64,000 nt of DNA, taken from positions 62,001 through 126,000 of the forward strand of contig NZ_OMOJ01000004.1 in assembly GCF_900302505.1 (NCBI RefSeq), written 5' to 3'. A program made the position numbers and the translations under genes. The notes below the pieces were generated by a model. It ran no database searches, was not told the DNA's origin, and worked only from the letters and a program-made list of their open reading frames with translations. Of this stretch, positions 10,801-20,377 are shown piece after piece. The stretch is from Pseudoprimorskyibacter insulae. Lineage in GTDB: Bacteria; Pseudomonadota; Alphaproteobacteria; Rhodobacterales; Rhodobacteraceae. The number at the start of each line of letters is the position of its first letter. Positions within the stretch are counted from its first letter, which is position 1.

Positions 10801-11104
10801 GATCGCCATTGGCCGTGGCCACATCAACATTGACCAACCGGACCTGGCCGAATTCTTCGGGCGTCAGCGACAAGGTCAAATCGCCAAAGCTGATGCGCAT
10901 ATCCGGCAGTTCTGCTGAAATCCGTTTTGATATCTGGTTGCGCACCCAATCGGGCGCGGTCACTGTTTGCCCGACAAAGGCAAACACGACCACCGCCGCG
11001 CCGGACAGAAACACCGCCAGCGACAGGACAAGCCAAAAGCCCCCACGATGATGGGCCCGCCGCCGCACCTTGGGCGACGATGTTGATGGTTCGTTATCCG
11101 ACAC
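7814..11104 (-). CDS. Very large AsmA/YhdP-like (DUF3971) envelope protein
   Basis: At 1096 residues this is the largest gene here. A basic cytoplasmic start is followed by one membrane anchor (about residues 21-45), and the rest is beta-rich repeat sequence predicted to be periplasmic. The C-terminal part ([18 protein letters not shown], later [18 protein letters not shown]) is typical of the AsmA-like C-terminal region of YhdP proteins. YhdP, TamB and YdbH in Escherichia coli are bridge-like proteins for phospholipid transport to the outer membrane; that role is inferred here by family. It is divergent from bcp and directly upstream of queA. Confidence 0.85.
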   Translation of the reverse strand: MSDNEPSTSSPKVRRRAHHRGGFWLVLSLAVFLSGAAVVVFAFVGQTVTAPDWVRNQISKRISAELPDMRISFGDLTLSLTPEEFGQVRLVNVDVATANGDPIVELTDLTFGLAPEALMRGRISLQRVSLSGAFVTLRRDVQGRLGLSFGDVIPSEGTLPDIPSLIRAFDAALAHRRLADLDLVAVNAMTVRYEDARARQAWTVDGGRMELTRNKTTVSLRGDFAVLTGGSDVATLELSAQSDIGKADASFGFTLQNMPSQDIGAQSPALAWLEALRAPISGALRAQMFADGTLGPLSATLQIGQGVLQPNNETRPLPFQGARTYFTYDSAAQTLSFDDIQVDSPWGRATADGKAVMVGMESGLPTEMVGQFNLSGLEVKADGFLETPVSLSRAEMDFRLRLDPFQFTLGRMYIDDDLLEARISGDLKAMRDGWAASIDAGLEHATPSSILAFWPLSLEPKARDWVATRVLGGRFADAVVAMRANPDERPVVYLDTGIEDAIVKFSRNMPPLQSGAGRLTIHDNRLVVMVEEGAIDPGAGGLLDVAGSAVILPDITIKKGPAQVQVKGRGALADALTLLDLPPLSLMSKAGLSPDMASGDVVARGNLDFQMVKGLQPKDIGFDFTATAQDVRSDQLIKGRTLTADALQITANRQEVTVSGAAQMDGVPVTGTWRQPTDTPGQPSQLDAEVPISQTTLAGLNIRLPDGLVQGQGRGRLTATIAKGAAPEFALRSDLAGLGMSIPSIGWALGRSQTGSFEVTGRLSTPPVIDRIALEGGGLSASGTVALAANGALDRLRLDRVRVGGWLDAPVDLVGRGVGAAPAVVVRGGTVDLRRAKFASSGGGGSAASASGPIQLALDKLQVSDGLALNGFRGEFTTRGGLSGKFTGKVNGGTALSGAVIPQAKGSAFRLQSTDAGGVLRSAGFFKTAYNGVLDLTLVPTGAEGTYNGTLKIGKVSLRDAPAIGSLLDAISIVGLIDQLNGPGIEFTEVEAQFQLNPNQLILTQSSAIGPSMGVSLDGYYNLASRQFDMQGVLSPIYMINAVGQVFARKGEGLFGFNFNIKGSADAPKVSVNPLSVLTPGLFREIFRRPPPKLTQ

Positions 11105-11189
11105 TGGATACCTTGCCTTGCTGCATTAAACTTGCCCGTAGCCTGCCTTTGTGAAAATGAACTTATCCCAACACGGAAGGAGACAAAAT

Positions 11190-11651
11190 ATGGCTGATGA
11201 TCTGAAACAAGCGCCGGATTTCACCTTGCCGTCCTCATCGGGCGAAGATGTGACCCTGTCGGCCCTGCGCCCGGCCCCGGTGGTTCTGTTCTTCTATCCA
11301 CGCGATAACACGCCCGGTTGCACCACCGAAAGCATCGGTTTTTCCGAAGCCCTGCCGCAGTTCGAGGCCGCAGGCGCAAAGGTGTTTGGCATTTCCAAGG
11401 ATAGCCTTGCCTCGCACGACAAATTCATCGCCAAGAAAGACCTGACCGTGCCGCTGCTGTCGGATGAACATGGCAGCGCCTGCGAAGACTTTGGCGTTTG
11501 GAAAGAAAAATCGATGTACGGCAAGACCTTCCTTGGCATCGAACGGTCGACCTTCCTGATCGGCGGCGATGGCCAGATCCTGCGCGAATGGCGCAAAGTC
11601 AAGGTTGCGGGCCACGTAGACGAGGTGCTGGACGCGGTGAAATCGCTGTGA
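11190..11651 (+). CDS. bcp: Thioredoxin-dependent peroxiredoxin, Bcp/PrxQ type
   Basis: PrxQ proteins reduce hydroperoxides with electrons from thioredoxin. The 153-residue product has the peroxidatic motif YPRDNTPGCTTES with Cys44. The resolving cysteine of Escherichia coli Bcp (five residues later) is absent; a second cysteine is at Cys98 in HGSACEDFG, so either an alternative disulfide forms or the enzyme is 1-Cys. The start at 11190 follows AAGGAG; an in-frame ATG at 11151 lacks that support. The next gene follows almost without a gap. Confidence 0.93.
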   Translation: MADDLKQAPDFTLPSSSGEDVTLSALRPAPVVLFFYPRDNTPGCTTESIGFSEALPQFEAAGAKVFGISKDSLASHDKFIAKKDLTVPLLSDEHGSACEDFGVWKEKSMYGKTFLGIERSTFLIGGDGQILREWRKVKVAGHVDEVLDAVKSL

Positions 11652-11653
11652 CC

Positions 11654-12451
11654 ATGACGCTATGCGATATGGCGGTGGACGTGTTGACCACCGCCGACGG
11701 TCGCGAAAAGACGCGCAAATCCAAGGCCTATGCCAAGGCTTGGTTCGATGCCCGCGAGGCTGGCACGCCGCTAGAGATTGGCCGCGCTACGCCGCCCCTG
11801 CGCCCGTCGCGCCCGGACCGGCCAGAACTGCTGGACCCGCGCGATGTGCCCAAGCGCAAACCCGGAAGCCCGGCGGGCCGGATCGCGCTGCTGCATGCTG
11901 TGGCGCATATCGAACTGAACGCGGTTGACCTGCATTGGGACATCATTCCGCGCTTTGCCCATGTCAAAATGCCAATGGGGTTCTACGACGACTGGGTGAA
12001 ATCCGCCGCCGAAGAATCAAAGCATTTCAATCTGATATGCGATTGTCTTGAATCTGAGAACAGTTTCTACGGCGCCCTTCCTGCCCATGCTGGCATGTGG
12101 CGCGCCGCCGAAGACACGGCGGATGACTTCATGGGCCGCCTGGCCGTGGTGCCGATGGTTCTGGAAGCGCGCGGGCTGGATGTAACCCCCGGAATGATCG
12201 AGATTTTCCGCAAAGCCAAGGCCACACAAGCGGTTGAGGCGCTGGAAACCATCTATGCAGAAGAAGTGGGCCATGTGGCCTATGGATCAAAGTGGTTTCA
12301 CTTTCTTTGTGGGCGGCAAGACCTTGATCCAAAAGACGCTTTTCACGAACTGGTGCGCAAATACTTCCACGGGGCGCTGAAACCTCCCTTCAACGAAGAA
12401 AAACGCGCCGAAGCGGGCCTGCCCCCCGATTTTTACTGGCCACTGACATAG
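11654..12451 (+). CDS. DUF455 ferritin-like domain protein
   Basis: This 265-residue protein carries the DUF455 core: HAVAHIELNAVDLHWD, then AAEESKHF and YAEEVGHVAYG, which supply Glu and His ligands expected for a ferritin-like di-iron four-helix bundle. Its biochemical role is unknown. The ATG is two bases after the bcp stop; a GTG at 11648 that overlaps the bcp stop is an alternative start. Cotranscription with a peroxiredoxin suggests a redox or iron-related task, which is inference. Confidence 0.85.
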   Translation: MTLCDMAVDVLTTADGREKTRKSKAYAKAWFDAREAGTPLEIGRATPPLRPSRPDRPELLDPRDVPKRKPGSPAGRIALLHAVAHIELNAVDLHWDIIPRFAHVKMPMGFYDDWVKSAAEESKHFNLICDCLESENSFYGALPAHAGMWRAAEDTADDFMGRLAVVPMVLEARGLDVTPGMIEIFRKAKATQAVEALETIYAEEVGHVAYGSKWFHFLCGRQDLDPKDAFHELVRKYFHGALKPPFNEEKRAEAGLPPDFYWPLT

Positions 12452-12636
12452 CAAGAGTGCCGCAGAGACCGTTGTTATCGGCGATTTTTCGCCACATCGG
12501 CGCTTTTCAACTCACGGACGAGAATCAAAAGCCCAAAATTGTTGCCAAAATGTGAATGTCTGGTAACTACCTTTCTCAAGGTGGCCTACGGGGACGAGAG
12601 CCGCCAGCAGCTTGGGATGGGATAGAGGTACTGTAA

Positions 12637-13950
12637 GTGCGTACAAGCCTCGCAATTAAAACGCATGCGCTGATGGAACGATTGTTCCCCGAGCGCAGAC
12701 TTTTTCTACGATCTGACACGGACACACGGTTCATCCGTCTGCGCTCTGAAACGCAGGCCGTTGCCTTCCTGACCGCGTCATTCGTTGTGGCCTGGGCGAT
12801 CATTGCCACTGCCGTATTGCTGATGGACAGCATCGGCGCTGGCAATTACCGCGAACAGGCCAAGCGCGATCTGGAAACATACCAGATGCGCCTGAACGAT
12901 TTGTCGCAAGAACGCGACTCTCGCGCCGCTGAGGCGGTCGCCTCGCAGGAACGGTTCAACTCGGCGCTTGGTCAGATCTCGGTCATGCAGACCGAACTTC
13001 TGCGCTCTGAGACCCAGCGCAAAGAGCTGGAGACCGGTCTCGACGTGGTGCAAAGCACCTTGCGGGATGTGATGAAAAAACGCCAGTCGCTGGATACCGA
13101 ACTGGCCTCTCTCAAGGATCAGATCCAAGGCGGATCCGCCGGTACGGCGATTGCCAATGCTGCATCCGATGAAACCATCGACATCATGGCAAACGTTCTG
13201 GCGGAAACCGCCGCTGAACGTGACAAGGTCATCGCCGACGCGAAGGATGCCCTGCGACGCGCCGAAGATATGGCCTATGAAATCCGCCTGATGGAAGAAA
13301 AGAACGACCGCATCTTCCGCCAACTGGAAGAAGCGATGACCGTTTCCGTCAAGCCGCTGGACAAGATGTTCGAAGCTGCTGGCATGGACCCGGATCGCAT
13401 TCTGGGCGAAGTTCGCAAGGGCTATTCCGGTCAGGGCGGCCCGCTGACGCCGCTGTCGCTATCGACCCGCGGCGAAGAACTGTCGCAAGACACGCTGCGC
13501 GCCAATCGTATCCTGAACGAAATGGACCGGCTGAACCTCTACCGCATTGCGGCGCAAAAAGCGCCCTTCGCCGTGCCGATCAAGGACTCGTTCCGGTACA
13601 CAAGCGGCTTTGGTCGCCGCTGGGGCCGCATGCATTACGGCACCGATTTCGCCGCGCCGCATGGCACGGCAATCTTCTCAACGGCTGATGGTGTGGTCAC
13701 CCATGCTGACTGGTCCTCGGGCTACGGTCGCCTGATCAAGATCCAGCATCAGTTCGGAATTGAAACACGCTACGCCCATTTGTCGAAAATTCGCGTGAAA
13801 GTCGGGCAAAGAGTCTCGCGCGGGGACCGTATCGGTGATATGGGAAACAGCGGACGGTCAACAGGCACCCATTTGCATTACGAAGTGCGCGTGGGCGGCG
13901 AAGCCGTAAACCCCATGATCTATATCAAGGCTGCGAACGATGTTTTCTAA
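12637..13950 (+). CDS. Membrane-anchored M23 (LytM-type) peptidase with long coiled coil
   Basis: A GTG start after GAGG gives 437 residues. There is one membrane span (about 42-64), a long periplasmic coiled coil (about 70-245), and a C-terminal M23 domain (about 310-430) with the zinc motifs MHYGTDFAAP and THLHYEV. Both motifs look intact, so it is probably an active endopeptidase that cuts peptidoglycan crosslinks. Its last bases overlap the bactofilin gene by 11, a strong sign of coupled production. M23-bactofilin pairs shape cells in Helicobacter (Csd1-CcmA) and in stalked or budding alphaproteobacteria. Confidence 0.92.
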   Translation: MRTSLAIKTHALMERLFPERRLFLRSDTDTRFIRLRSETQAVAFLTASFVVAWAIIATAVLLMDSIGAGNYREQAKRDLETYQMRLNDLSQERDSRAAEAVASQERFNSALGQISVMQTELLRSETQRKELETGLDVVQSTLRDVMKKRQSLDTELASLKDQIQGGSAGTAIANAASDETIDIMANVLAETAAERDKVIADAKDALRRAEDMAYEIRLMEEKNDRIFRQLEEAMTVSVKPLDKMFEAAGMDPDRILGEVRKGYSGQGGPLTPLSLSTRGEELSQDTLRANRILNEMDRLNLYRIAAQKAPFAVPIKDSFRYTSGFGRRWGRMHYGTDFAAPHGTAIFSTADGVVTHADWSSGYGRLIKIQHQFGIETRYAHLSKIRVKVGQRVSRGDRIGDMGNSGRSTGTHLHYEVRVGGEAVNPMIYIKAANDVF

Positions 13951-14440
13951 GAGCAAAATCAACGAACCAGGTCCGAAGGCCGACGACGCTGCAAAACCGG
14001 CAACCTCTGAGGCAACGGCAACCGCCGCTCCGCGCCCGGCTGAGTTCAAGGCAGCCGCCCCCAAGGCAAAACCGCCGGCATCCATTCTGTCCAGCGATCT
14101 GCACATCACCGGGAACCTCAAAACCACCGGCGATATTCAGGTCGAAGGCACGGTTGAGGGCGACATCCGCGCGCATCTGCTGACCATCGGCGAAAGCGCA
14201 ACGATCAAAGGCGAAGTGATTGCCGATGACGTGGTCATCAATGGCCGCATCGTTGGCCGTGTCCGTGGCCTGAAGGTTCGCCTGACCGCCACCGCGCGCG
14301 TTGAAGGCGACATCATCCACAAGACCATCGCGATTGAATCCGGTGCCCATTTCGAGGGCTCGGTTCAACGTCAGGATGACCCGCTGACCGGTGGCAAATC
14401 GCCCGTTGGCAGCGCAGCCCCGGCCGCACCGCAGGGCTAA
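13940..14440 (+). CDS. Bactofilin (polymer-forming cytoskeletal protein)
   Basis: A 166-residue protein with a low-complexity Ala/Pro/Lys-rich N-terminus (to about residue 48), a central right-handed beta-helix of repeated G-D-I/V-x turns (for example TGDIQVEGTVEGDIRAH, then EGDIIHKTIAIESGAHFEGS) and a disordered tail. Bactofilins self-assemble without nucleotide into filaments that position wall enzymes. The start lies inside the end of the M23 peptidase gene, so that enzyme is the likely partner. A terminator follows at 14462. Confidence 0.93.
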   Translation: MFSKSKINEPGPKADDAAKPATSEATATAAPRPAEFKAAAPKAKPPASILSSDLHITGNLKTTGDIQVEGTVEGDIRAHLLTIGESATIKGEVIADDVVINGRIVGRVRGLKVRLTATARVEGDIIHKTIAIESGAHFEGSVQRQDDPLTGGKSPVGSAAPAAPQG

Positions 14441-14461
14441 GCCGCGCGCGCAATGACTGTC

Positions 14462-14490
14462 AAAGGGCTTCGCATCGCGGGGCCCTTTTG
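14462..14490 (+). terminator. Terminator after the bactofilin gene
   Basis: AAAGGGC at 14462-14468 pairs with GCCCTTT at 14482-14488, followed by a T. The run of T is short, so strength is uncertain, but the position 22 bases after the stop fits. Confidence 0.65.
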
Positions 14491-14547
14491 CTTTGTTGGA
14501 AATGGTTTGGGCGGCTTGCCCGGATAAGCAACTGACGAAGGCCCAAG

Positions 14548-14961
14548 ATGATTTCTTACGTCACTGTCGGCGCTGACGATATCGCCCGCGCCAAGCGGTT
14601 CTATTCCGCCTTCCTGCCCGCGCTTGGCTATGACTGCCATGAGGGGCCAGAGGGCCTGAGTTACGTGCTGCCCGCCCAACCCGGCCAGCCCGCACCGCCG
14701 GATTTCTACGTCAAGCCGCCCTTTGACAAGCGCGGCGCATCGGCAGGAAACGGAGCGATGGTGGCCTTTGAGGCACGCAACCAGCGTCTGGTGCGCGACC
14801 TTCATGCCGCCGCTTTGGCCGCTGGCGGCAGCAACGAAGGGCAACCGGGGTTCCGCGCGTCTTACGGCCCACGCTTCTACGTGGCCTATCTGCGCGACCC
14901 GCAAGGCAACAAGATCGCCCTCTACTCCAGCAACCCAGAAGATCCGGGCCGCGACGGCTAA
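14548..14961 (+). CDS. VOC-family (glyoxalase/bleomycin-resistance fold) protein
   Basis: A 137-residue single VOC module beginning MISYVTVGADDIARAKRFYSA, with two beta-alpha-beta-beta-beta repeats and the ending VAYLRDPQGNKIALYS, typical of small glyoxalase-like dioxygenase or resistance proteins. GAAGG eight bases upstream supports the start. Substrate and metal use cannot be deduced. It is convergent with the HNH nuclease gene, with stops nine bases apart and no evident terminator. Confidence 0.85.
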   Translation: MISYVTVGADDIARAKRFYSAFLPALGYDCHEGPEGLSYVLPAQPGQPAPPDFYVKPPFDKRGASAGNGAMVAFEARNQRLVRDLHAAALAAGGSNEGQPGFRASYGPRFYVAYLRDPQGNKIALYSSNPEDPGRDG

Positions 14962-14970
14962 GGCCGACTG

Positions 14971-15555
14971 TTACGCCTCCAGCTCTGCGTCCCAGTACAG
15001 GAAGTCGATCCAGCTTTCGTGCAGGTGGTTCGGCGGGAATTTCCGGCCCACGTTGCGCAGCTCATCCGTGCCGGGTTGGCGTGGGGGTTTGCGCAGGCTC
15101 ATGCCCGCGCGTCGCAGGCTCTTGGAGCCTTTGCGCAGGTTGCAGGGTGAACAGGCCGCAACCACGTTTTCCCAGCTGGTGATGCCCCCTGCGGCGCGTG
15201 GCACCACGTGGTCAAAGGTCAGATCGCCCTTGGCCCCGCAGTACTGGCAGCGGAATTCGTCCCTCAAGAAAAGATTAAAGCGCGTGAATGCCACGCGCCT
15301 TTGAGGTTTTACAAAATCTTTGAGAACGACCACCGACGGGATCCGTATGCTCATCGAGGGGCTATGGACGACTTCGTCATACTCCGCCACGATATCGACC
15401 CGATCCAGAAACGCCGCCTTTACCGCATCCTGCCAAGGCCAAAGGGATAACGGATAGTAGGACAAGGGCCGATAATCCGCGTTCAGCACCAATGCAGGAT
15501 GCTGCTTTAACGCGCCCGGCTCTCGGACAAAACTGGTTCTGAATTCAACGTTCAT
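14971..15555 (-). CDS. HNH endonuclease
   Basis: This 194-residue protein has a zinc-ribbon HNH core: CQYCG, then DLTFDHVVPRAAGG and NVVAACSPCNLRKG, with both CxxC pairs present and the catalytic His in the DH pair. Such stand-alone HNH_5 nucleases are broadly conserved in alphaproteobacterial chromosomes and are not tied to a mobile element here. The start ATG at 15553-15555 follows GGAG. Target and physiological role are unknown. Confidence 0.9.
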   Translation of the reverse strand: MNVEFRTSFVREPGALKQHPALVLNADYRPLSYYPLSLWPWQDAVKAAFLDRVDIVAEYDEVVHSPSMSIRIPSVVVLKDFVKPQRRVAFTRFNLFLRDEFRCQYCGAKGDLTFDHVVPRAAGGITSWENVVAACSPCNLRKGSKSLRRAGMSLRKPPRQPGTDELRNVGRKFPPNHLHESWIDFLYWDAELEA

Positions 15556-15760
15556 TAGGGACTCCGCCTCCGCCCTGTCTGCCGTCTACAGCACCAGAGC
15601 GGGACATCCCGCCCCAGCCATGTCAGCCACTATATATCGCGGGATGCCAAGGGCAAGCCCCGCAAAATGCTGTGTCGCATCAGGGCTATCGGCCTTTTGT
15701 AACGTGGTGGTGAACCCGGCCCGGCCCTGCACGAAAAAGCGGCAGGTTCGGGCCTGTCTT

Positions 15761-17035
15761 TTACAGTCGGTTGAACTGATGCTTGTCCTTGTCGCTCCAA
15801 CGGACAGTCAGGGTATACCCGTTTTCGTCCTGCGACTCCTCCAAGATCAGGCCCTTTTCGAACAGCCACGCACGGCGGCGGCCATCGCTATAGGGAACGG
15901 TCAGCGTATCGGTGCGCTTTTCGGCGCCCAAAGCCTTGGTCACCGCCAACAGGAACTGCGGCAACCCATCGCCAGTAATGGCCGAAATCGGCAGGATCGA
16001 CGGTTCGCGCTCGGCCCGCTGCATCAGCGCATCCCGCGCCTCAGGGTCCAGTCGGTCGATTTTGTTCCAGACCTCAAGCTGCGGCGTTTCTTCGTCCACG
16101 CCAAGCGAGTCGAGGATTTCGCGCACGTCCTTGGCCTGAATTTCGGATTCTTCGTGGCTGATGTCGCGCACGTGCACAATGACATCGGCGGCCAGCACCT
16201 CTTCCAAAGTGGCACGGAACGAGGCAACCAGTTCCGTCGGCAGATCCGAGATAAAGCCCACCGTGTCCGACAGGATCACCTCGGGGCCGTCCTCAAGCTG
16301 CACCGATCGCATGGTCGGATCCAGCGTGGCGAACAGCATGTCCTTAACCAGAACCTCGGCCCCGGTAAGACGGTTGAACAGCGTCGATTTCCCGGCGTTG
16401 GTATAGCCCACCAGCGCGACAATCGGATAAGGCACCTTGGCCCGCCCTGCCCGGTGCAGCGTGCGGGTCTTTACGACCTTTTCCAGCTGCTTCTTCAGGC
16501 TGACCAATTGTTCATCGATCGCACGGCGGTCGGCTTCGATCTGGGTTTCGCCCGGACCACCAACAAAGCCCAATCCGCCCCGCTGCCGTTCAAGGTGCGT
16601 CCAGGCCCGGACAAGGCGCGTGCGCTGATAGGTCAGCGCGGCCATTTCAACCTGAAGCACCCCTTCACGGGTGGCCGCACGGTTCGAGAAAATCTCAAGG
16701 ATCAGCCCTGTCCGGTCCAGAAGCTTAACGCCCCATTCCTTTTCAAGGTTGCGCTGCTGAACGGGGGTCACAGGGCCGTCGACCAGAACCAGGTCAATCT
16801 CGGCCTCTTTGAATTTGGCCTTCAGTTCAGCGATCTTGCCAGAACCAAAGAGCATTCCCGCATGCGGTTTGGGCAAGCGCACCGTTTCCGACCCGACCAC
16901 CTCAAGATCGGGCAAGGCCGCAGCGAGAGCTACGGCCTCATGTAGTGCGTCGATTGCTTTCCGGCCTTGGCGGTCAGCGTGAATATCGGGATGCAGGACC
17001 CAAGCGCGGGTCACATGCGTGTCAAGTTCGTTCAA
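15761..17035 (-). CDS. hflX: GTPase HflX
   Basis: HflX is a ribosome-associated GTPase that splits stalled or stressed 70S ribosomes. The 424-residue protein has an N-terminal HflX domain with the GSGK-containing stretch near residue 64, a glycine-rich linker ([16 protein letters not shown]) and a G domain with GYTNAGKST (G1), DTVGFI (G3) and NKID (G4). The likely start is TTG, overlapping the hfq stop as TTGA; the next in-frame Met is about 60 residues in and would remove conserved sequence. This is the classical hfq-hflX order. Confidence 0.95.
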   Translation of the reverse strand: MNELDTHVTRAWVLHPDIHADRQGRKAIDALHEAVALAAALPDLEVVGSETVRLPKPHAGMLFGSGKIAELKAKFKEAEIDLVLVDGPVTPVQQRNLEKEWGVKLLDRTGLILEIFSNRAATREGVLQVEMAALTYQRTRLVRAWTHLERQRGGLGFVGGPGETQIEADRRAIDEQLVSLKKQLEKVVKTRTLHRAGRAKVPYPIVALVGYTNAGKSTLFNRLTGAEVLVKDMLFATLDPTMRSVQLEDGPEVILSDTVGFISDLPTELVASFRATLEEVLAADVIVHVRDISHEESEIQAKDVREILDSLGVDEETPQLEVWNKIDRLDPEARDALMQRAEREPSILPISAITGDGLPQFLLAVTKALGAEKRTDTLTVPYSDGRRRAWLFEKGLILEESQDENGYTLTVRWSDKDKHQFNRL

Positions 17036-17271
17036 TTAGAATCGTCACCATCATACAGGTTGATCGGCTGCGCCGGCATGATGGTCGAAATCGCATGCTT
17101 ATAAACCAGCTGCGACTGGCCATCACGGCGCAGTAGTACACAAAAGTTATCAAACCAAGTAATGACGCCCTGCAATTTAACGCCATTAATAAGGAAAACC
17201 GTCACCGGGACTTTCGTCTTACGGACATGGTTCAGAAACGCATCCTGTAGATTTTGTCTGTCCGAAGCCAT
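17032..17271 (-). CDS. hfq: RNA chaperone Hfq
   Basis: Hfq is the Sm-like hexamer that pairs small RNAs with mRNAs. The 79-residue product starts [15 protein letters not shown] and carries the Sm1 segment [19 protein letters not shown] and the Sm2 signature YKHAIST, with a short acidic tail (YDGDDSN), as is usual in Rhodobacterales. The stop is shared with the hflX start. About 128 bases separate it from trkH, so it may have its own promoter. Roseobacter and Rhodobacter Hfq affects nitrogen and stress genes, which fits the ntr neighbourhood. Confidence 0.97.
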   Translation of the reverse strand: MASDRQNLQDAFLNHVRKTKVPVTVFLINGVKLQGVITWFDNFCVLLRRDGQSQLVYKHAISTIMPAQPINLYDGDDSN

Positions 17272-17399
17272 TGAAATTGCCTTTATTCTTCTGAGTGCCA
17301 ATACCGGCACGCCCTCGTATAGCCTTAAGTATGTCGCGCGACCACGGGATATTCCAGACCCAAAGCACTGTTTTTTTCGTCAACGGTCACGCTTTGGCG

Positions 17400-18914
17400 T
17401 CAATTGCGCCAAAGATCAGGCGTCAGCATCACAACGATAGCCAGCATTTCAAGGCGTCCCAGCACCATCGCCAAGGCCACGACCATTTTCGGAGCATCGG
17501 GCAAAGCACTGATATTTATGCTGACGTCCGCCGCCGCCGCGATCAGCGGCCCGGTGTTGGTCAGGGATGCAACGCTTAGCAGGATCGACTCTTCAAAGCC
17601 CACGCCAAAGAAGGCCAGCGCCAGCGTCAGGCCGGAAATCGTCATGGCGAACATCATAAAGAAGACCCAAGCGATGAACCCGCCTTCGCGCCGGATCCGC
17701 CGGGAAATCGCACCGTGACGCGGCATCGAGGACGGGTGGATCATCTTCTCCATCTCGCGCACCCCGTTGAGGTAAAGCGCGAAAACCCGGAGCAGTTTCA
17801 CCCCGCCTGCCGTGGTGGCGACACCGCCGCCGATCACCGCCAGCCCCATCAGGATCACCCCCGGCGTGCTCAGGCCAGACCACGTCTGCGCCTCAGCCCA
17901 GTCGGCGCTGACAAACCCTGTGGTGCTGAGGAAGGACAGAACGGTAAAGACGCTGCCCCAAAAGGCACGCAAGCCCGCCAGAACATCCTGTTCGCTGCCC
18001 ACTTCAAACGACGCAAGAAAATGGCGCAGGAATAGCAGAACCGGCACGCCCACCACGATGGCCAGCCCCATGCGGAACTCTGGGTCTTGGCGCAGACGCG
18101 TTTGCGCCATGCGGCCTGTGTCGCTGGAAAAGGTCAGGCGCGACAGGGCAAAGAACATGAAGCAAAACAGGATCGCCTCGCCGACCATACCGCTTGGCGC
18201 GGCGGTCAGCCCGCCGATGGGCGAAATGCCCGAGGTCGACATAACCGACATCGCGTGGCTGATGGCCACCAAGGGCGGATCGCCAGCCATCAACAGCATG
18301 ATCCAAAGCGCCAATGTCAGCCCGCTATAGATCGGCACCAAGGCATGGGTCGAGCGCAAGACGCGCTTGGCCGGGTCGGCGTAGTCGGCATGGGCCGCGC
18401 CCGAGGCCAGCGACTGCCCCGGCTCGCCGCTTGCCGTCACCTCAAACCCGCCCAGCGTCAACGGGGCCAGAATGGCCGCCGCCGCGATCCACATCAGCAA
18501 ACCGCCCATCCAGCCGACCTGCGCCCGCCACAGATGTTCCGCCGCCGACAGCCGCGCCGCCTCATAGAGGGTGGCACCGGTGGTCGTCAGGCTAGACACC
18601 ATTTCGAAATAGGCATTGAGGTAGGTCGTGGATTGTACCGCCTCATAGAACGGCACCGCCAGCAACAGGGGTAGACCCGCGAAGACCCCCAGCAGGCCCA
18701 AAAGCTGACGCAGGGCGCTGCGGTTATGTTTCTGACCTGCCATCGCCACGGCCACCAAGCCCGTCGCCACCAATCCGGCCAGCCCGCTATAGAAAAAGCT
18801 GCGGGCGTCATGGAATTCATTCAGCGAAAGCGCCACGGTTGCCGGTACCCACATCGAGACCGAAACCAGCCCCGAGATCAGCAGAAACAACGGCAAGGCA
18901 AGCATGTGGCGCAT
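17400..18914 (-). CDS. trkH: Trk-type potassium uptake protein TrkH
   Basis: The 504-residue membrane protein has the fourfold membrane-pore-membrane layout of SKT channels. Four filter-like segments are visible: SSLTTTGAT, SVMSTSGISP, FLSTTGFVS and SLTNTGPL, each with the conserved pore Gly. It imports K+ together with the regulatory subunit TrkA, which is encoded immediately upstream (trkA stop at 18922). The arrangement ntrY-ntrX-trkA-trkH-hfq is a familiar alphaproteobacterial order. Confidence 0.94.
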   Translation of the reverse strand: MRHMLALPLFLLISGLVSVSMWVPATVALSLNEFHDARSFFYSGLAGLVATGLVAVAMAGQKHNRSALRQLLGLLGVFAGLPLLLAVPFYEAVQSTTYLNAYFEMVSSLTTTGATLYEAARLSAAEHLWRAQVGWMGGLLMWIAAAAILAPLTLGGFEVTASGEPGQSLASGAAHADYADPAKRVLRSTHALVPIYSGLTLALWIMLLMAGDPPLVAISHAMSVMSTSGISPIGGLTAAPSGMVGEAILFCFMFFALSRLTFSSDTGRMAQTRLRQDPEFRMGLAIVVGVPVLLFLRHFLASFEVGSEQDVLAGLRAFWGSVFTVLSFLSTTGFVSADWAEAQTWSGLSTPGVILMGLAVIGGGVATTAGGVKLLRVFALYLNGVREMEKMIHPSSMPRHGAISRRIRREGGFIAWVFFMMFAMTISGLTLALAFFGVGFEESILLSVASLTNTGPLIAAAADVSINISALPDAPKMVVALAMVLGRLEMLAIVVMLTPDLWRN

Positions 18915-18921
18915 GGCAGCC

Positions 18922-20298
18922 TCAGAAGAAGTCGATGGAGACCTGTAGCAGGCGCTCCACTTCGGGCACGTCTTTGGCCAGAGCGAACAGAACGATCTTG
19001 TCGCCCTCTTCCACCCGCAGCGTGCCGGACGGTTTCAACACTTTATCGCCCTTCAGGATCGCGCCGACCAACACGCCTTCGGGGAAGTCGATATCGCGCA
19101 CCGGCTGGCCCGCGATGGGCGATGTTGACAGCACTTCGGCCTCGATCACCTCGGCCTCGGCATCGCCGACGGAATACACGGCCCGCACGCGGCCATGCCG
19201 GATGTGCCGCAGGATCGAGCTCACAGTCGTGGCGCGCGGGTTGATATAGGCGTCGATGCCCAGCGGTTCCATCAAGGGGACAAGCGTCGGGTCGTTGATC
19301 AGCGCAATCGCCATCTTACAGCCCGCCGCCTTGGCCCGGACCGCCGCCAGCATGTTGGTTTTATCGTCGTCGGTCACGCACAGGATCGCATCGGCGCGGT
19401 CGATATTGGCCTCGGCCAGTAGCGCCGCATCCAACCCGTCGCCATGCAGTACAATCGTACGTTCCAGCAGATCGGCGGCCTTTTCGGCCACTTTGCGGTC
19501 ACGCTCGATCACCTTGGCGCGGACGCGGTCGGCGCGGGTTTCCAACTGGCGCGCCACCATGCGCCCCACATTGCCGCCGCCTACCAGAACAACGCGTTCC
19601 TGTTTGCGGTTGTCTTTGCCGAACACCTCAAGCGTGCGGCCTATGTCATCGGCATGCGCGACGACATAGCACGCATCGCCGGGGAACAGCTGATCACTGC
19701 TTTCGGGCGCGAACAACGTCCCTTCCCGGCGCACACCAACCACGACCGCCCGCAGGGTCGAGAACAGATCGCTCAGCTGTCGCAACGGCGTGTTCACGAT
19801 GGGGCAATCTTGGTCGATGACGATGCCCATCAGTTGTACGCGGCCATCAAGAAAGGATTCCGTATCGAAGGTGGCAGGCGCGGCCAGCCGTTGCAACGCG
19901 GCGGCGGCGACTTCGCGTTCGGGGCTGATCACCACGTCAATCGGCAGGTGATCGCGGCGATAGAGATCCGAATAGATCGCCGTCAGATAGCTTTGCGACC
20001 GCAGACGCGCGATTTTGCGCGGAATGGAAAAGACCGAATGCGCCACCTGACAGGTGACCATATTCACCTCGTCCGAATAGGTTGCGGCGATGATCATATC
20101 GGCATCGCGCGCCCCGGCCCGCTCCAGAACATCAGGATAAGATGCAAACCCGGCAATCCCCTGCACATCCAGCGTGTCGGTCGCCCGACGCACCAGATCA
20201 GGGTTGTTGTCGACCACCGTCACGTCGTTGCTTTCGCTGGAAAGATGACGCGCGATCTGCCAACCGACCTGGCCAGCGCCGCAGATGATGACTTTCAT
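18922..20298 (-). CDS. trkA: Trk potassium transporter regulatory subunit TrkA
   Basis: The start at 20298 (MKVIICGAGQVGWQIARHL) is chosen because it opens directly with the Rossmann motif; an upstream in-frame start at 20346 would add 16 residues with no ribosome-binding site. The 458-residue protein has two RCK halves, each with a nucleotide-binding domain (GAGQVG near residue 7; VGGGNVGRMVARQL near the middle) and a TrkA-C domain. It gates TrkH in response to NAD(H) or ATP/ADP. The gene is separated from ntrX by about 130 bases holding a stable hairpin. Confidence 0.95.
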   Translation of the reverse strand: MKVIICGAGQVGWQIARHLSSESNDVTVVDNNPDLVRRATDTLDVQGIAGFASYPDVLERAGARDADMIIAATYSDEVNMVTCQVAHSVFSIPRKIARLRSQSYLTAIYSDLYRRDHLPIDVVISPEREVAAAALQRLAAPATFDTESFLDGRVQLMGIVIDQDCPIVNTPLRQLSDLFSTLRAVVVGVRREGTLFAPESSDQLFPGDACYVVAHADDIGRTLEVFGKDNRKQERVVLVGGGNVGRMVARQLETRADRVRAKVIERDRKVAEKAADLLERTIVLHGDGLDAALLAEANIDRADAILCVTDDDKTNMLAAVRAKAAGCKMAIALINDPTLVPLMEPLGIDAYINPRATTVSSILRHIRHGRVRAVYSVGDAEAEVIEAEVLSTSPIAGQPVRDIDFPEGVLVGAILKGDKVLKPSGTLRVEEGDKIVLFALAKDVPEVERLLQVSIDFF

Positions 20299-20377
20299 GA
20301 CATACGCCTTTCGCTGCCTTGTGCCGTTGCTTGGCAGTCGCGGCACGTCCCGTCAATGGCCTTTTGCCCGGTCCCGT

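Noticed and set aside
15620-16945. Long plus-strand open frame opposite hflX
   Set aside because: hflX carries all G motifs in the other frame; this frame has no start signal.
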